DNA from: an uncultured Ilyobacter sp.
Lineage (GTDB): Bacteria > Fusobacteriota > Fusobacteriia > Fusobacteriales > Fusobacteriaceae
Assembly: GCF_963668085.1 (NCBI RefSeq)
Contig: NZ_OY764058.1
Location: forward strand, 62,001 to 126,000
Direction of reading: 5' to 3'
Length of the DNA stretch: 64,000 nt
The translations under genes and the position numbers were made by a program. The notes under the pieces were generated by a model that was not told where the DNA came from, did not search any database, and saw only the letters and a list, made by a program, of their open reading frames with translations. Positions within the stretch are counted from its first letter, which is position 1. Each line of letters opens with the position of its first letter. This document shows positions 7,688 through 19,862 of the stretch, in pieces.

Positions 7688-8800
7688 CTATGCAAACTTA
7701 TCATAATAAATTTTATCTTCAGAGATTCCGTTGCTGTCAAAAACTTCAATACAGGCATTTATCATTCCCGGGCTTCCACAGAGATAACCCTCTTTGTTTT
7801 CTATATGAGATGTTTTTTCTTTCAGATATTTATCCAAAATATCTGTTATGAGGCCAGTTTCTCCAGACCACCCATCTTCTTTCTGAGGCTCAGACAAGGC
7901 TGGAATAAAGTGGAAGTTTTTCCATTTTGTTTCTAGCTCTCTCATCTCCTCCAAATAAAATAGATCTTTTAAAGTACGTGCTCCAAAAAAGTACCAGACT
8001 TCCCTATCTGTTTCACCCTTTTCAAACATATCATATAAAATAGATTTAAAGGGAGCCATACCAGAGCCTCCTGCAATGCAGATCATAGCAGCGTCGGTTT
8101 CTTGCTTTTGAAATTCACCAAAGGGACCTACAAGCTCTATTTTATCGCCTTCTTTGAGAAAATTATGAACCCATGTTGTGGCAATACCTCCTGGGACCAA
8201 TCTTATGAGCATCTCAATTTTGTTTTTATCAGAGGGGCTAGAAGAGATAGAGTAGGCTCTTTGATTGTAGTCTTTAATTTTTCCGTATGGAGGTACAATT
8301 AGCTGTATATACATTCCAGAAGTAAATTCGATAGTTTCATCTCCTATATCTACAAGGACCTCCTTTATATCGTGAGTTATATCCTTTATACTCAGAACAC
8401 TTCCTGTAAACTGCTTTACACTAAAAAGTTCTTCAGGGATCATGATACTAAGATCTTTTTTTATTTTTACCTGACATGCTAATCTAGTCTTATTTGCTCT
8501 TTCTTCATCTGAAAGATATGGAAATTCAGTTGGTAGAATAGGGCCTACGTCTGTTTCAATTTTGCATTTACAAGCTCCACAGCTTCCCCTTCCTCCACAA
8601 GCAGACGGAAGATATATACCCTCAGCAGACAAGGAGGAGAGAAGGGGTTCTCCGCCTTTTATTTCAAGTTCTTTTTTTCCGTTGTTTATGTCAATTTTGA
8701 CATCTCCGTAATTATTTACTACTTTATCCACGGCAGATATAAGGGCTGCCAATCCACCGGCTATTGCAGCAACAATCAAAGGAGCGATTAGAAAATCCAT
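7688..8800 (-). CDS. nqrF: NADH-oxidising subunit NqrF of Na+-translocating NADH dehydrogenase
   Basis: Entry point for electrons in NQR: oxidises NADH through FAD and passes electrons to a [2Fe-2S] cluster. The 370 residues contain one N-terminal membrane helix (LIAPLIVAAIAGGLAALISA), a plant-type ferredoxin domain with Cys68, Cys74, Cys77 and Cys109 (ACGGRGSCGAC, RLACQV), then a ferredoxin-NADP reductase-like module with RAYSISSSPS for FAD, GGSGMAPFKS for NADH, and a CGSPGM box. The C-terminal aromatic residue is within YYDKFA. It is about 35 residues shorter than the Vibrio protein but has all motifs. This separates the operon from Rnf, which has RnfB/RnfC instead of NqrF. Confidence 0.95.
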   Translation of the reverse strand: MDFLIAPLIVAAIAGGLAALISAVDKVVNNYGDVKIDINNGKKELEIKGGEPLLSSLSAEGIYLPSACGGRGSCGACKCKIETDVGPILPTEFPYLSDEERANKTRLACQVKIKKDLSIMIPEELFSVKQFTGSVLSIKDITHDIKEVLVDIGDETIEFTSGMYIQLIVPPYGKIKDYNQRAYSISSSPSDKNKIEMLIRLVPGGIATTWVHNFLKEGDKIELVGPFGEFQKQETDAAMICIAGGSGMAPFKSILYDMFEKGETDREVWYFFGARTLKDLFYLEEMRELETKWKNFHFIPALSEPQKEDGWSGETGLITDILDKYLKEKTSHIENKEGYLCGSPGMINACIEVFDSNGISEDKIYYDKFA

Positions 8801-8812
8801 GAAAATACCTCC

Positions 8813-9406
8813 CTATTGAACGATAAGCATTCCAGAAAAACCTATAAATGCCATTGCCATAAATCCTATTGTGACCAAAGTAATACCAGGCCCCTCAAGA
8901 CCTGCAGGAACAGGTGAGTTTTTTATTTTCTTTTGTATTGCTGAAAGAGCCATTATAGCCAGCCACCAACCTAATCCAGAACCAAAAGCATAAGAGGCTG
9001 TTTGGATGAAGTTGTAATTTCTTATCTCTATAAAAAGAGAAACTCCTAAAATGGCACAGTTTACAGTAATCAAAGGTAAAAATATCCCCAATGCAATATA
9101 GAGACTAGGAGAAAGCCGGTCTATGACCATCTCAAGAATTTGTACTGTAGCTGCAATTACAACTATAAAAACTATGAACCTTAAATAAAGAAGATCTAAT
9201 GGAATAAGGATATACTTTAGAACAACCCAGTTTATCATAGAAGTAAGAGTGAGGACTCCTGTGACGGCCATACCGAGACCATTTGATGATGTCATATCCT
9301 TTGATATTGATATAAATGAACACATACCAAGGAAATTTGCTAAGAGTATATTACTTGTGAAGATAGAAGCCAAAAAAAGGGTGAATGGATGTATATCAGG
9401 GGTCAT
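8813..9406 (-). CDS. nqrE: Membrane subunit NqrE
   Basis: Integral membrane subunit of the sodium pump, 197 residues with six predicted helices. The family pattern LGIFLPLITVNCAILGVSLF and the following FGSGLGWWLAIMALSAIQKKIKNSPVPAGLEGPGIT are nearly textbook NqrE rather than RnfA. Conserved cysteines sit in membrane segments (GMCSF near the start and NCAIL in the middle); together with NqrD they form the intramembrane iron site seen in known NQR structures. The gene lies 12 nt upstream of nqrF and 15 nt downstream of nqrD. Confidence 0.95.
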   Translation of the reverse strand: MTPDIHPFTLFLASIFTSNILLANFLGMCSFISISKDMTSSNGLGMAVTGVLTLTSMINWVVLKYILIPLDLLYLRFIVFIVVIAATVQILEMVIDRLSPSLYIALGIFLPLITVNCAILGVSLFIEIRNYNFIQTASYAFGSGLGWWLAIMALSAIQKKIKNSPVPAGLEGPGITLVTIGFMAMAFIGFSGMLIVQ

Positions 9407-9421
9407 TTTTTTCCTCCATTT

Positions 9422-10051
9422 TTAATTAGTTTGTTTTACAGAAATCTCTTTTTTTTCATCTTGTCTCATCATATTTGTTTTGACTACCCATATGAGAATA
9501 CCAAGGATAAAAAATGCACTAGGAGCCATCACCATAATAGTCCAAGGTGTAAATCCGATACTTAAGATTTGCATCCCAAACAAGGTTCCAAATCCTAAAA
9601 GCTCACGGAAAAATGCTATGATCATGAGAACCCACATATAACCTATACCAGAAGTTATACCATCCCAAAAAGAGATAAGGGGAGGGTTTGATTGAGCAAA
9701 AGCTTCGGCTCGACCCATTATAATGCAGTTGGTAATAATGAGACCTACGTATGGGCCGAGAGATCTGCTTATATCTGGAAGATAGGCTCTAAGCATTATA
9801 TCTACTATTATTACGAAAAAAGCGATAATAAGAGTCTGAACAATCATTCTCACCTTTCTGGGTATATAATTTTTTAGAATTGAAACTGACAAGTTGCTAA
9901 AAGCAGTCACAAAAGTAACTGAGACAGTCATAATGAAAGTATTGGTGAGATTGTTGGTAACTGCAAGTGTAGAGCAGATACCTAATATTTGGACAAAAAC
10001 AGGGTTATTGTTCCACAGATTCTCCTTAGCTAAATCTTTAGCAGTATTCAA
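9422..10051 (-). CDS. nqrD: Membrane subunit NqrD
   Basis: Homologue of NqrE, 209 residues, with about six membrane helices. Diagnostic segments are NPVFVQILGICSTLAVTNNL, TFVTAFSNLSVSILKNYIP and GLIITNCIIMGRAEAFA. The two cysteines (GICS and TNCI) are the expected ligands of the iron centre shared with NqrE. Its start codon overlaps the nqrC stop by 4 bases, which points to translational coupling. The C-terminal tail is short and charged (MRQDEKKEISVKQTN). Confidence 0.95.
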   Translation of the reverse strand: MNTAKDLAKENLWNNNPVFVQILGICSTLAVTNNLTNTFIMTVSVTFVTAFSNLSVSILKNYIPRKVRMIVQTLIIAFFVIIVDIMLRAYLPDISRSLGPYVGLIITNCIIMGRAEAFAQSNPPLISFWDGITSGIGYMWVLMIIAFFRELLGFGTLFGMQILSIGFTPWTIMVMAPSAFFILGILIWVVKTNMMRQDEKKEISVKQTN

Positions 10052-10656
10052 ATCTCACCCCTCCTTTTTAAATCTCTTAATTGTAAAAGTTTGTTGTTGA
10101 TAATATTTTCAACTGATTCGCTGGTTCTTGTGGCTCCAGTTATGCCATCGATTAGACCGTTATCAGAAATAGTATCACCTCTGCCTGTTCCCATGACGAT
10201 TTGTATATTGTCTGGAACTTTTTCGCCTCTGAACTGATTTAAAAACCAAGCCTCTTCAATTCTCCCACCTAAACCTGGAGTTTCAGAATGAGATGTTATC
10301 TCTATTCCAATTATTTTATCGATGCGACTATTGACGGCAATGACACCAGAGATAGTTCCCCAGAGGCCTTTTCCTGAAAACTTTGAAAGGAAAATATTTT
10401 CACTGTTTATCTTAGCAATCAATACTTCCTTATTTTCGAAATCATCTCCAAAAATTTTAGAAAATTTTGCTTCAGGGTCTTCATCAGGGTTTAATTTTAT
10501 ACCTGAGGCAGATAGATAAGCCTTGGCTTCAGAAATTTTTTGATACTTTTGAACTCTTTCAGATGTTCCCTTATAAGCGACTGCAAGAATAAATACGAAA
10601 ACAAAGGTAATAACAAAGCTAAATATCACTGTATATATTAGAGAATCTTTTTTCAT
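10048..10656 (-). CDS. nqrC: FMN-carrying subunit NqrC
   Basis: Single-helix membrane protein with a periplasmic flavin domain. After the N-terminal helix (about 9-28) come KGLWGTISGVIAV and the ETPGLGGRIEE block typical of NqrC/RnfG. The sequence DGITGATRTS near the C-terminus is the flavinylation site, so Thr176 should carry covalently bound FMN attached by ApbE; no apbE gene is in the window. At 202 residues it is shorter than Vibrio NqrC (about 257), lacking part of the periplasmic insert. The gene overlaps both nqrB and nqrD by 4 bases. Confidence 0.93.
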   Translation of the reverse strand: MKKDSLIYTVIFSFVITFVFVFILAVAYKGTSERVQKYQKISEAKAYLSASGIKLNPDEDPEAKFSKIFGDDFENKEVLIAKINSENIFLSKFSGKGLWGTISGVIAVNSRIDKIIGIEITSHSETPGLGGRIEEAWFLNQFRGEKVPDNIQIVMGTGRGDTISDNGLIDGITGATRTSESVENIINNKLLQLRDLKRRGEI

Positions 10657-11543
10657 AACTTCACCTCTTTGACCTTTGTTTTCCCTATAGTTTCATCCAT
10701 CAAAGGTGCAAAGGTATTTCCTAGAAGGATAGCAAAACTAGTTCCTTCAGGGAAAAGGGAAAATGTTCTTATAAGAACAACAGATAAACCTATGAGAATA
10801 CCATAGGCAAAAAGAGAATTATTTTTTTTAGGAGATGAAACAGGATCAGTTACCATGAATACTGATATAAAGAGGAGACTTCCTGAAAAAATACCATATA
10901 GGGGGTTAGCACCCAGGCCAAAGGAATATAAAAAGGTCTGTGCTGCAAGATAACCAGTCAAAGTTGCCCCCATAGATCTCCAGCTAGCTGTTTTTGTATA
11001 GAGGAGATATAACGCAGCAGCTATAATTAGAATTCCAGAGCTTTCACCTAATGAACCAGACCTAGTTCCCAAAAGAAGACCTGTTATATTTGGAATCCCT
11101 CCATCTCTCAAAACTTCGAGAGGAGTTGCACCAGCGGTTCCGTCTGTTAGACCAAAATTACCAGGGATAAGCCATTTATTTGCCATGTTGGGAAAAGCTA
11201 TATATATGAAGAGCCTCCCTGTAATAGCTGGGTTAAATATATTACGGCCGAAACCACCATATGCCATTTTTCCCATGGAAACCCCGAAGATTATTCCAAT
11301 AGCGGCAATCCAAAGAGGAATTCCCGGAGGCATAGATAGAGAATATAAAGCACACGTCACAAGAACAGCTTCGGTTATTTTTTTCTTCTTTTTTTTAAGG
11401 AAAAGATATTCGGTGGCTATTCCAAAGAAAAAAGAGACCGCTATTAAACCTAAAGCCCTGATTCCGTATAAATAAATGGACAAAATAAAAATGGGTATGA
11501 GTGAGTACATTACTTTTCTCATCATGATTTGTTTTTGGAACAC
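10653..11543 (-). CDS. nqrB: Membrane subunit NqrB, short form
   Basis: Large membrane subunit of NQR that carries covalent FMN and riboflavin and is central to Na+ translocation. Family segments are YGGFGRNIFNPAITGRLFIY, SGSLGESSGIL with KTASWRSM, and PEGTSFAILLGNTFAPLMD. The flavinylation motif is TDGTAGATPL with the acceptor Thr at 140 (AGAT instead of the more common SGAT). The 296 residues are about 100 fewer than typical NqrB, mostly at the N-terminus, giving RnfD-like length with NqrB-like sequence. The GTG start at 11543 follows a GGGGGG ribosome binding site. It is the first gene of the operon; the position where nqrA is normally found is empty. Confidence 0.93.
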   Translation of the reverse strand: MFQKQIMMRKVMYSLIPIFILSIYLYGIRALGLIAVSFFFGIATEYLFLKKKKKKITEAVLVTCALYSLSMPPGIPLWIAAIGIIFGVSMGKMAYGGFGRNIFNPAITGRLFIYIAFPNMANKWLIPGNFGLTDGTAGATPLEVLRDGGIPNITGLLLGTRSGSLGESSGILIIAAALYLLYTKTASWRSMGATLTGYLAAQTFLYSFGLGANPLYGIFSGSLLFISVFMVTDPVSSPKKNNSLFAYGILIGLSVVLIRTFSLFPEGTSFAILLGNTFAPLMDETIGKTKVKEVKL

Positions 11544-11785
11544 ATATATCCCCCCAATTCAGTTATTAATTTTAATTTTGATATTAATAATTAATACATT
11601 TAATTTGAAATATTCCTTTGAAAGTTTATAAATATTCTTTATTAAGGTTTTATTAGGGTTAAAGTAAATTGGAGCTGTATCAGAGTTAAGAGGATAAAAT
11701 TTAAAAATAAATATTAGGGAATTTCTTGATATTTATATAAGATTTAGGGCATAATTAAGAACGGGTAAAAAAATCAAAAAAACTG
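11544..11785. other. Gene-free region between divergent nqr operon and rrn promoter
   Basis: AT-rich sequence with no open frame on either strand that looks coding. It must hold the nqr promoter on the minus strand, but I cannot point to convincing -35/-10 boxes. There is no trace of an nqrA reading frame here. Confidence 0.6.
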
Positions 11786-11814
11786 TTGACGCATGTTTTC
11801 AACTGTGATATTAT
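11786..11814 (+). promoter_or_regulatory. rrn operon promoter
   Basis: TTGACG at 11786-11791, a 17-bp spacer and TATTAT at 11809-11814, giving a start near 11821 and a leader of about 157 nt before 16S. The same -10 hexamer is found at the tRNA-Lys/Leu promoter. A second hairpin-forming palindrome (TGTCATATATGACA, 11893-11906) lies in the leader. Confidence 0.85.
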
Positions 11815-11867
11815 ACTCCTTGTGCACGAGAGAGCTGCACAGAGAAAAACAAAAGGACATTAGCAAT

Positions 11868-11880
11868 TAAATAGAGAAGG
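11868..11880 (+). other. Left arm of the 16S rRNA processing stem
   Basis: TAAATAGAGAAGG here is perfectly complementary to CCTTCTCTATTTA at 13517-13529, just after 16S. The two arms would close the long stem that RNase III cuts to release pre-16S rRNA. Confidence 0.8.
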
Positions 11881-11977
11881 AAGTCAAAAGAATGTCATAT
11901 ATGACATAAAGAAGTCCAAACAAGATTTGGACCAAGTTAGGTGTTAATAATCTCGCAAGAGATTTAAATAAACTTTT

Positions 11978-13499
<1,522 letters not shown>

Positions 13500-13583
13500 C
13501 TAAGGAGCACAGACGACCTTCTCTATTTATTTGGTATTGTTCTTTCCCGCGAGGGTTTGGATAATTACTGAGATGGACATTGG

Positions 13584-13598
13584 AAACTATATAGTAGA
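13584..13598 (+). other. Left arm of the 23S rRNA processing stem
   Basis: AAACTATATAGTAGA pairs perfectly with TCTACTATATAGTTT at 16636-16650, just after the 23S gene, forming the expected pre-23S processing helix. The spacer 13500-13701 holds no tRNA gene. Confidence 0.8.
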
Positions 13599-13701
13599 GA
13601 AATCAACATAAAATTCTTCTTTAAAAATGAAGTTGTTGAAAATGGATTGTTCCATTTGAAATAACAGACTAAATAAAGAGAGTTAGCTGATGAACAATTT
13701 A

Positions 13702-16632
<2,931 letters not shown>

Positions 16633-16704
16633 AAATCTACTATATAGTTTTGAATGCCCATGGCAGACAAAAGAATATGATATCAATATATAAATGTTGA
16701 TAAC

Positions 16705-16824
16705 AGCTTGGTGAGAATAGCTGTAGGGGTACACCTGGTCACATTCCGAACCCAGAAGTTAAGCCTGCATACGCTGAAAGTACTTGAGGGGCAGCCCTCC
16801 GGGAGGATAGGTACTTGCCAAGCT
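16705..16824 (+). rRNA. rrf: 5S ribosomal RNA
   Basis: About 120 nt. The ends AGCTTGG and CCAAGCT pair as the closing helix I. The conserved CACATTCCGAACCCAGAAGTTAAG region is intact. It lies 72 nt after 23S. Confidence 0.95.
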
Positions 16825-16835
16825 TTTATATATGT

Positions 16836-16911
16836 GCTTCCATAGCTCAGTTGGTAGAGCGCGCGACTGTTAATCGCGTTGTCGCTGGTTCGAGTCCAGC
16901 TGGAAGCGCCA
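16836..16911 (+). tRNA. tRNA-Asn (GUU)
   Basis: 76 nt cloverleaf: acceptor GCTTCCA/TGGAAGC, D arm GCTC/GAGC, anticodon loop CTGTTAA with anticodon GTT, T arm GCTGG TTCGAGT CCAGC, discriminator G and encoded CCA. It lies 11 nt after 5S and is part of the rrn transcript. Its 3' end GCCA matters for the T-box-like leaders at 19.3-21.7 kb. Confidence 0.97.
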
Positions 16912-16998
16912 TTTTTTTATTTTTTGGACTTTTTAAAAGAATTATAAAAAGTTGTAAAAAAATTACTTTTCAAGAAAACTTTGCCAGGCACGAATTTG

Positions 16999-17007
16999 TG
17001 GTATAAT
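16999..17007 (+). promoter_or_regulatory. Extended -10 promoter for the SEDS gene
   Basis: TGGTATAAT is a perfect extended -10 (TGnTATAAT), with a weak -35-like TTGCCA at 16981. It lies 34 bp before the ATG at 17041, so this gene can be expressed separately from rrn. Confidence 0.6.
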
Positions 17008-17040
17008 TACATAAATAATTCCTGACTGGAGTGTGAGCAG

Positions 17041-18294
17041 ATGAAAATAGAAAAGCAAAGTATGTACTATGAAAAAATGTCCATAGAGAAAAGGCTAAGT
17101 ATGGATAAAGAAATAAAAAAAAACAAGGCCAGAAGGCTCGTAATATGGATATGTTTGGGAATTTTTATTAGTATAAGCCTTTTAAATATAGTAAGTGCTA
17201 GTTTTTACTCGGCTACCTATAGTTATAGAGGCGGTTCATCTTTCCAGTTTTTGATAAAACATTTTATCTGGTTTGTTGTTGCCATAGTGACATTTGGAAT
17301 AACCAATAAGATCCCCTATACTTTTTATAAAAAAAAGCCAACAATAAGGTTTGCCCTCATAATTTCTATACTCCTTTTACTTGCTGTTTTGATAGGAGCC
17401 AAGATTGCTCCCAAATTAGTTCCTGTGATAAATGGAGCCATAGGATGGATAAGGTTAGGCCCCTTCAGTATACAGCCAGCTGAATTTTTGAAAATTCCTT
17501 ATATAGTAATTCTGGCAAAATTATTTGAAAATGGTGAAAAAAAAGATTTCAAAAATAGTGAAATAATACTAAACACTGCGCCTATATACTTTTTATTTGT
17601 TTTTTTAATAATAATGCAAGGTGACTTAGGAACGGTAATTCATTATACATCAATACTATTTTTTATGCTTTTTCTGTCTAAAATATCTAAAAAAATAGTA
17701 GCAGGTTTTATAAGTCTTGCATCAGTATCACTTATATCAGGTTTAGGCTATGTTCATTATTTTATAAATGATACCCAAGGAGTAGGATATAGGGTAAAGA
17801 GAATCAAGAGCTACCTCGACGGTTTACTACAGGGTAAGTATGGAAATGATGTAGGATACCAAGTAGGACAATCTCTGATAGCAATGGGAAGCGGGGGTAT
17901 ATTCGGCAAGGGATATGCCAACGGTGTCCAGAAGTATAGCTACCTCCCAGAGATACACACAGATTTTATATTAGCTTCTTTAGGTGAAGAGTGGGGCTTT
18001 GCAGGAGTTCTATTAATAATGATTTTATTTTATACTATCTTCAGCTTGTCTATGACTATCGCCGCCGAATCAAGAGACTATTTCGCAAAGTACCTTGTGG
18101 CTGGAATGGCGAGTCTTATATTCACACAACTTTTGATTAATTCATTCGTTGTAACAGGACTGATGCCAGTTACTGGAATTCCATTTCCTATATTCAGCTA
18201 CGGAGGCAGTTCGTTAATAACTGTTTTTTCAGCACTGGGGATAGTGTTAAATGTAAATAAAAAAAATCTAATTGAAAAATACGGAGCTTATTAA
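17041..18294 (+). CDS. FtsW/RodA-family (SEDS) peptidoglycan glycosyltransferase
   Basis: Polymerises lipid II into glycan strands together with a partner class B penicillin-binding protein. The 417 residues start with a charged cytoplasmic segment of about 30 and then about ten membrane helices. SEDS landmarks are GAIGWIRLGPFSIQPAEFLKI, GYQVGQSLIAMGSGGIFGKG, YLPEIHTDFILASLGEEWGF (with the catalytically important Asp region) and the C-terminal PFPIFSYGGSSL. The H-T-D-F and E-E-W-G pattern is closer to FtsW than RodA, but without an alignment I leave the choice open. No penicillin-binding protein gene is adjacent. Confidence 0.9.
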   Translation: MKIEKQSMYYEKMSIEKRLSMDKEIKKNKARRLVIWICLGIFISISLLNIVSASFYSATYSYRGGSSFQFLIKHFIWFVVAIVTFGITNKIPYTFYKKKPTIRFALIISILLLLAVLIGAKIAPKLVPVINGAIGWIRLGPFSIQPAEFLKIPYIVILAKLFENGEKKDFKNSEIILNTAPIYFLFVFLIIMQGDLGTVIHYTSILFFMLFLSKISKKIVAGFISLASVSLISGLGYVHYFINDTQGVGYRVKRIKSYLDGLLQGKYGNDVGYQVGQSLIAMGSGGIFGKGYANGVQKYSYLPEIHTDFILASLGEEWGFAGVLLIMILFYTIFSLSMTIAAESRDYFAKYLVAGMASLIFTQLLINSFVVTGLMPVTGIPFPIFSYGGSSLITVFSALGIVLNVNKKNLIEKYGAY

Positions 18295-18418
18295 TAAAAT
18301 TTTGTTTATATAAAAGTTAACTACAAATAATTTTTTTAAAGAGACATATTTTAAATAGAACACTAAAGTTAACTCTTATTTTTTTGATAATTATGTTATA
18401 ATAACTAGAGGTGACTTT

Positions 18419-19192
18419 ATGAGGAAAACAGCTTTTTTAGGAATTTTTATTCTATTTTTTACGGTTTCTAATGCCAAATTTTTATTTTTTAAGGATAATG
18501 AAAGTAAAATAACTCTAAGGGTAGGAGTTGCTTCTAAATCTAATTCAGAAATTTTTAACTTTATAAAAAATAATTTTAAAGATGAAGAATTTGAGCTTGA
18601 AATCGTAGAGTACTCAGATTATATTCAATCTAATGATGATCTTTTAGAGGATGTTATAGATGTAAATTATTCTCAAAATAAAGATTATTTAAATTTTTAC
18701 AACACTGAATATAATACTAATATTGTTTCTTATGGAGATATGTATTTTGAAAGAATGGGTATCTATTCAAAAAAGTATAGCAGCATAAAAGAGTTTAAAA
18801 ATATTGTCATCGCAATTCCAAACATTGAAAGCGATAAGATTCGAGCTCTAAAAATTTTAGAGAACACAGGTTTAATTAGCTTAAATAATGAATATCAAAT
18901 ATTGGAAAATCCGAGAAATATAAGACTTTTAGAAATCAGTCCAAAATATCTGTTAAGAGTGTTAGAGCAGGCAGATTCAATAATTGGAAAGGAAAATGAG
19001 ATTTTTCAAAAAGACGATGATTCTCTTGAAAACGCACTATACCTAGAAGAGTATAATGAAAAATATACAAATGTTCTTGCTGGAAAATATAAAAGTAAGA
19101 AAAAAAAGCATATAAAAAGACTTTATGAACTATTAAAATCCACTGAAGTTAAGCATATGATTGATAAAAAACATAAGGGTATCATTATCTAA
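18419..19192 (+). CDS. NlpA/MetQ-like periplasmic binding protein, divergent orphan
   Basis: The 257-residue protein begins with a hydrophobic signal (MRKTAFLGIFILFFTVSNA) but has no cysteine lipobox, unlike most family members. The body resembles NlpA/MetQ substrate-binding proteins: LRVGVASKSNSEIFNFI, DVNYSQNKDYLNFYN (compare the HQ-pocket segment), a GIYSKKYSS segment followed by EFKNIVIAIPN, and DKIRALKILENTGLI. MetQ proteins bind methionine for a MetNI ABC importer, but no metN or metI is nearby and similarity is only moderate. It may be a degenerate paralogue or bind something else. It is preceded by a TATAAT-like box and is monocistronic. Confidence 0.6.
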   Translation: MRKTAFLGIFILFFTVSNAKFLFFKDNESKITLRVGVASKSNSEIFNFIKNNFKDEEFELEIVEYSDYIQSNDDLLEDVIDVNYSQNKDYLNFYNTEYNTNIVSYGDMYFERMGIYSKKYSSIKEFKNIVIAIPNIESDKIRALKILENTGLISLNNEYQILENPRNIRLLEISPKYLLRVLEQADSIIGKENEIFQKDDDSLENALYLEEYNEKYTNVLAGKYKSKKKKHIKRLYELLKSTEVKHMIDKKHKGIII

Positions 19193-19211
19193 ATTATTTA
19201 AAAAATAGTAT

Positions 19212-19240
19212 TTGACAATGATATAAATACTGTGTATAAT
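19212..19240 (+). promoter_or_regulatory. Consensus promoter for the asnB leader
   Basis: TTGACA at 19212-19217, exactly 17 bp spacer, TATAAT at 19235-19240: a perfect sigma-70-type promoter. The transcript would start near 19247 and run through both tandem leader RNAs before asnB. Confidence 0.9.
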
Positions 19241-19269
19241 AACTCTAAACTTAAAAAGAATAATTTAAA

Positions 19270-19537
19270 AAAGCTAAGAAGAGGAGAGTAACTTTAGGAA
19301 GTAGTTTAAGCGAGCCGGTTATGGTGTGAGTCCGGTAACGAAGCCTTTAGTGAAGAACACCTTGGAGCCGCCATCTGAAAGTCTAAAAAGATTAGTAGGC
19401 ATGGACGTAATTGCCGCGTCAGAGCAAAAGGTATCGAGTGCATATAAAAGCAGCTCCGTACTTTCTTGAAATTTCAACTGAAGTTTCTAATTGAAGGAAG
19501 TTAAGGCTCTTTGTGTATGTGTGCAAAGAGTTTTTTT
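19270..19537 (+). ncRNA. T-box-like leader RNA, copy 1 (tandem, asnB)
   Basis: First of three near-identical leaders. It has the hallmarks of T-box Stem I: an AGTA (S-turn/loop E) on the 5' side facing GAA on the 3' side, followed after one base by AAC, the expected specifier codon for Asn, and then A. The distal region has GAGCCGG and GGTGTGAG for the interlocked loops, then a conserved AGTAGG segment, an antiterminator-like helix and an intrinsic terminator. T-boxes sense uncharged tRNA, and the downstream gene makes asparagine. Odd point: no TGGC, the bulge needed to pair with the GCCA end of tRNA-Asn, is present; the matching place reads AAAGGTATCGAG. Confidence 0.75.
19507..19537 (+). 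terminator. Terminator of leader copy 1
   Basis: CTCTTTG / CAAAGAG stem followed by seven Ts, at the end of the first T-box-like RNA. It would stop transcription before copy 2 and asnB unless antiterminated. Confidence 0.85.
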
Positions 19538-19558
19538 ATTAAAAAATAATAATATAGA

Positions 19559-19827
19559 AAAGCTAAGAAGAGGAGAGTAACTTTAGGAAGTAGTTTAAGC
19601 GAGCCGGTTATGGTGTGAGTCCGGTAACGAAGCCTTTAGTGAAGAACACCTTGGAGCCGCCATCTGAAAGTCTAAAAAGATTAGTAGGCGTGGACGTAAT
19701 TGCTGCGTTAAAGCAAAAGGTATCGAGTGTATATAAAAGCAGCTCCGTACTTTCTTGAAATTTCAACTGAAGTTTCTGTTTGAAGGAAGTTAAGGCTCTT
19801 TGCACATCTATGCAAAGAGCTTTTTTT
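19559..19827 (+). ncRNA. T-box-like leader RNA, copy 2 (tandem, asnB)
   Basis: Almost identical to copy 1 and only about 20 nt downstream, with no promoter between them, so both act in series on one transcript. Several differences keep helices paired (for example GACG/CGTC becomes GACG/CGTT, and TGC/GCA becomes TGT/GCA), which supports a functional RNA. It carries the same AAC specifier and lacks an evident UGGN bulge. Tandem T-boxes usually sharpen the response to tRNA charging. The asnB start codon is 35 nt after its terminator. Confidence 0.75.
19795..19827 (+). terminator. Terminator of leader copy 2
   Basis: Perfect 10-bp stem GCTCTTTGCA / TGCAAAGAGC with seven Ts, directly before the ribosome binding site of asnB. 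Confidence 0.9.
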
Positions 19828-19862
19828 ATAAAAAATAAGTTATTAAAAATAGGGGGTAAATT

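Noticed and set aside
7688..11543. Interpreting the operon as Rnf (RnfDGEA)
   Set aside because: NqrF with ferredoxin and NADH-reductase domains is present, RnfB and RnfC are absent, and the B, D and E subunits match NQR-type motifs such as YGGFGRNIFNPA and NPVPAG-like segments rather than Rnf ones.
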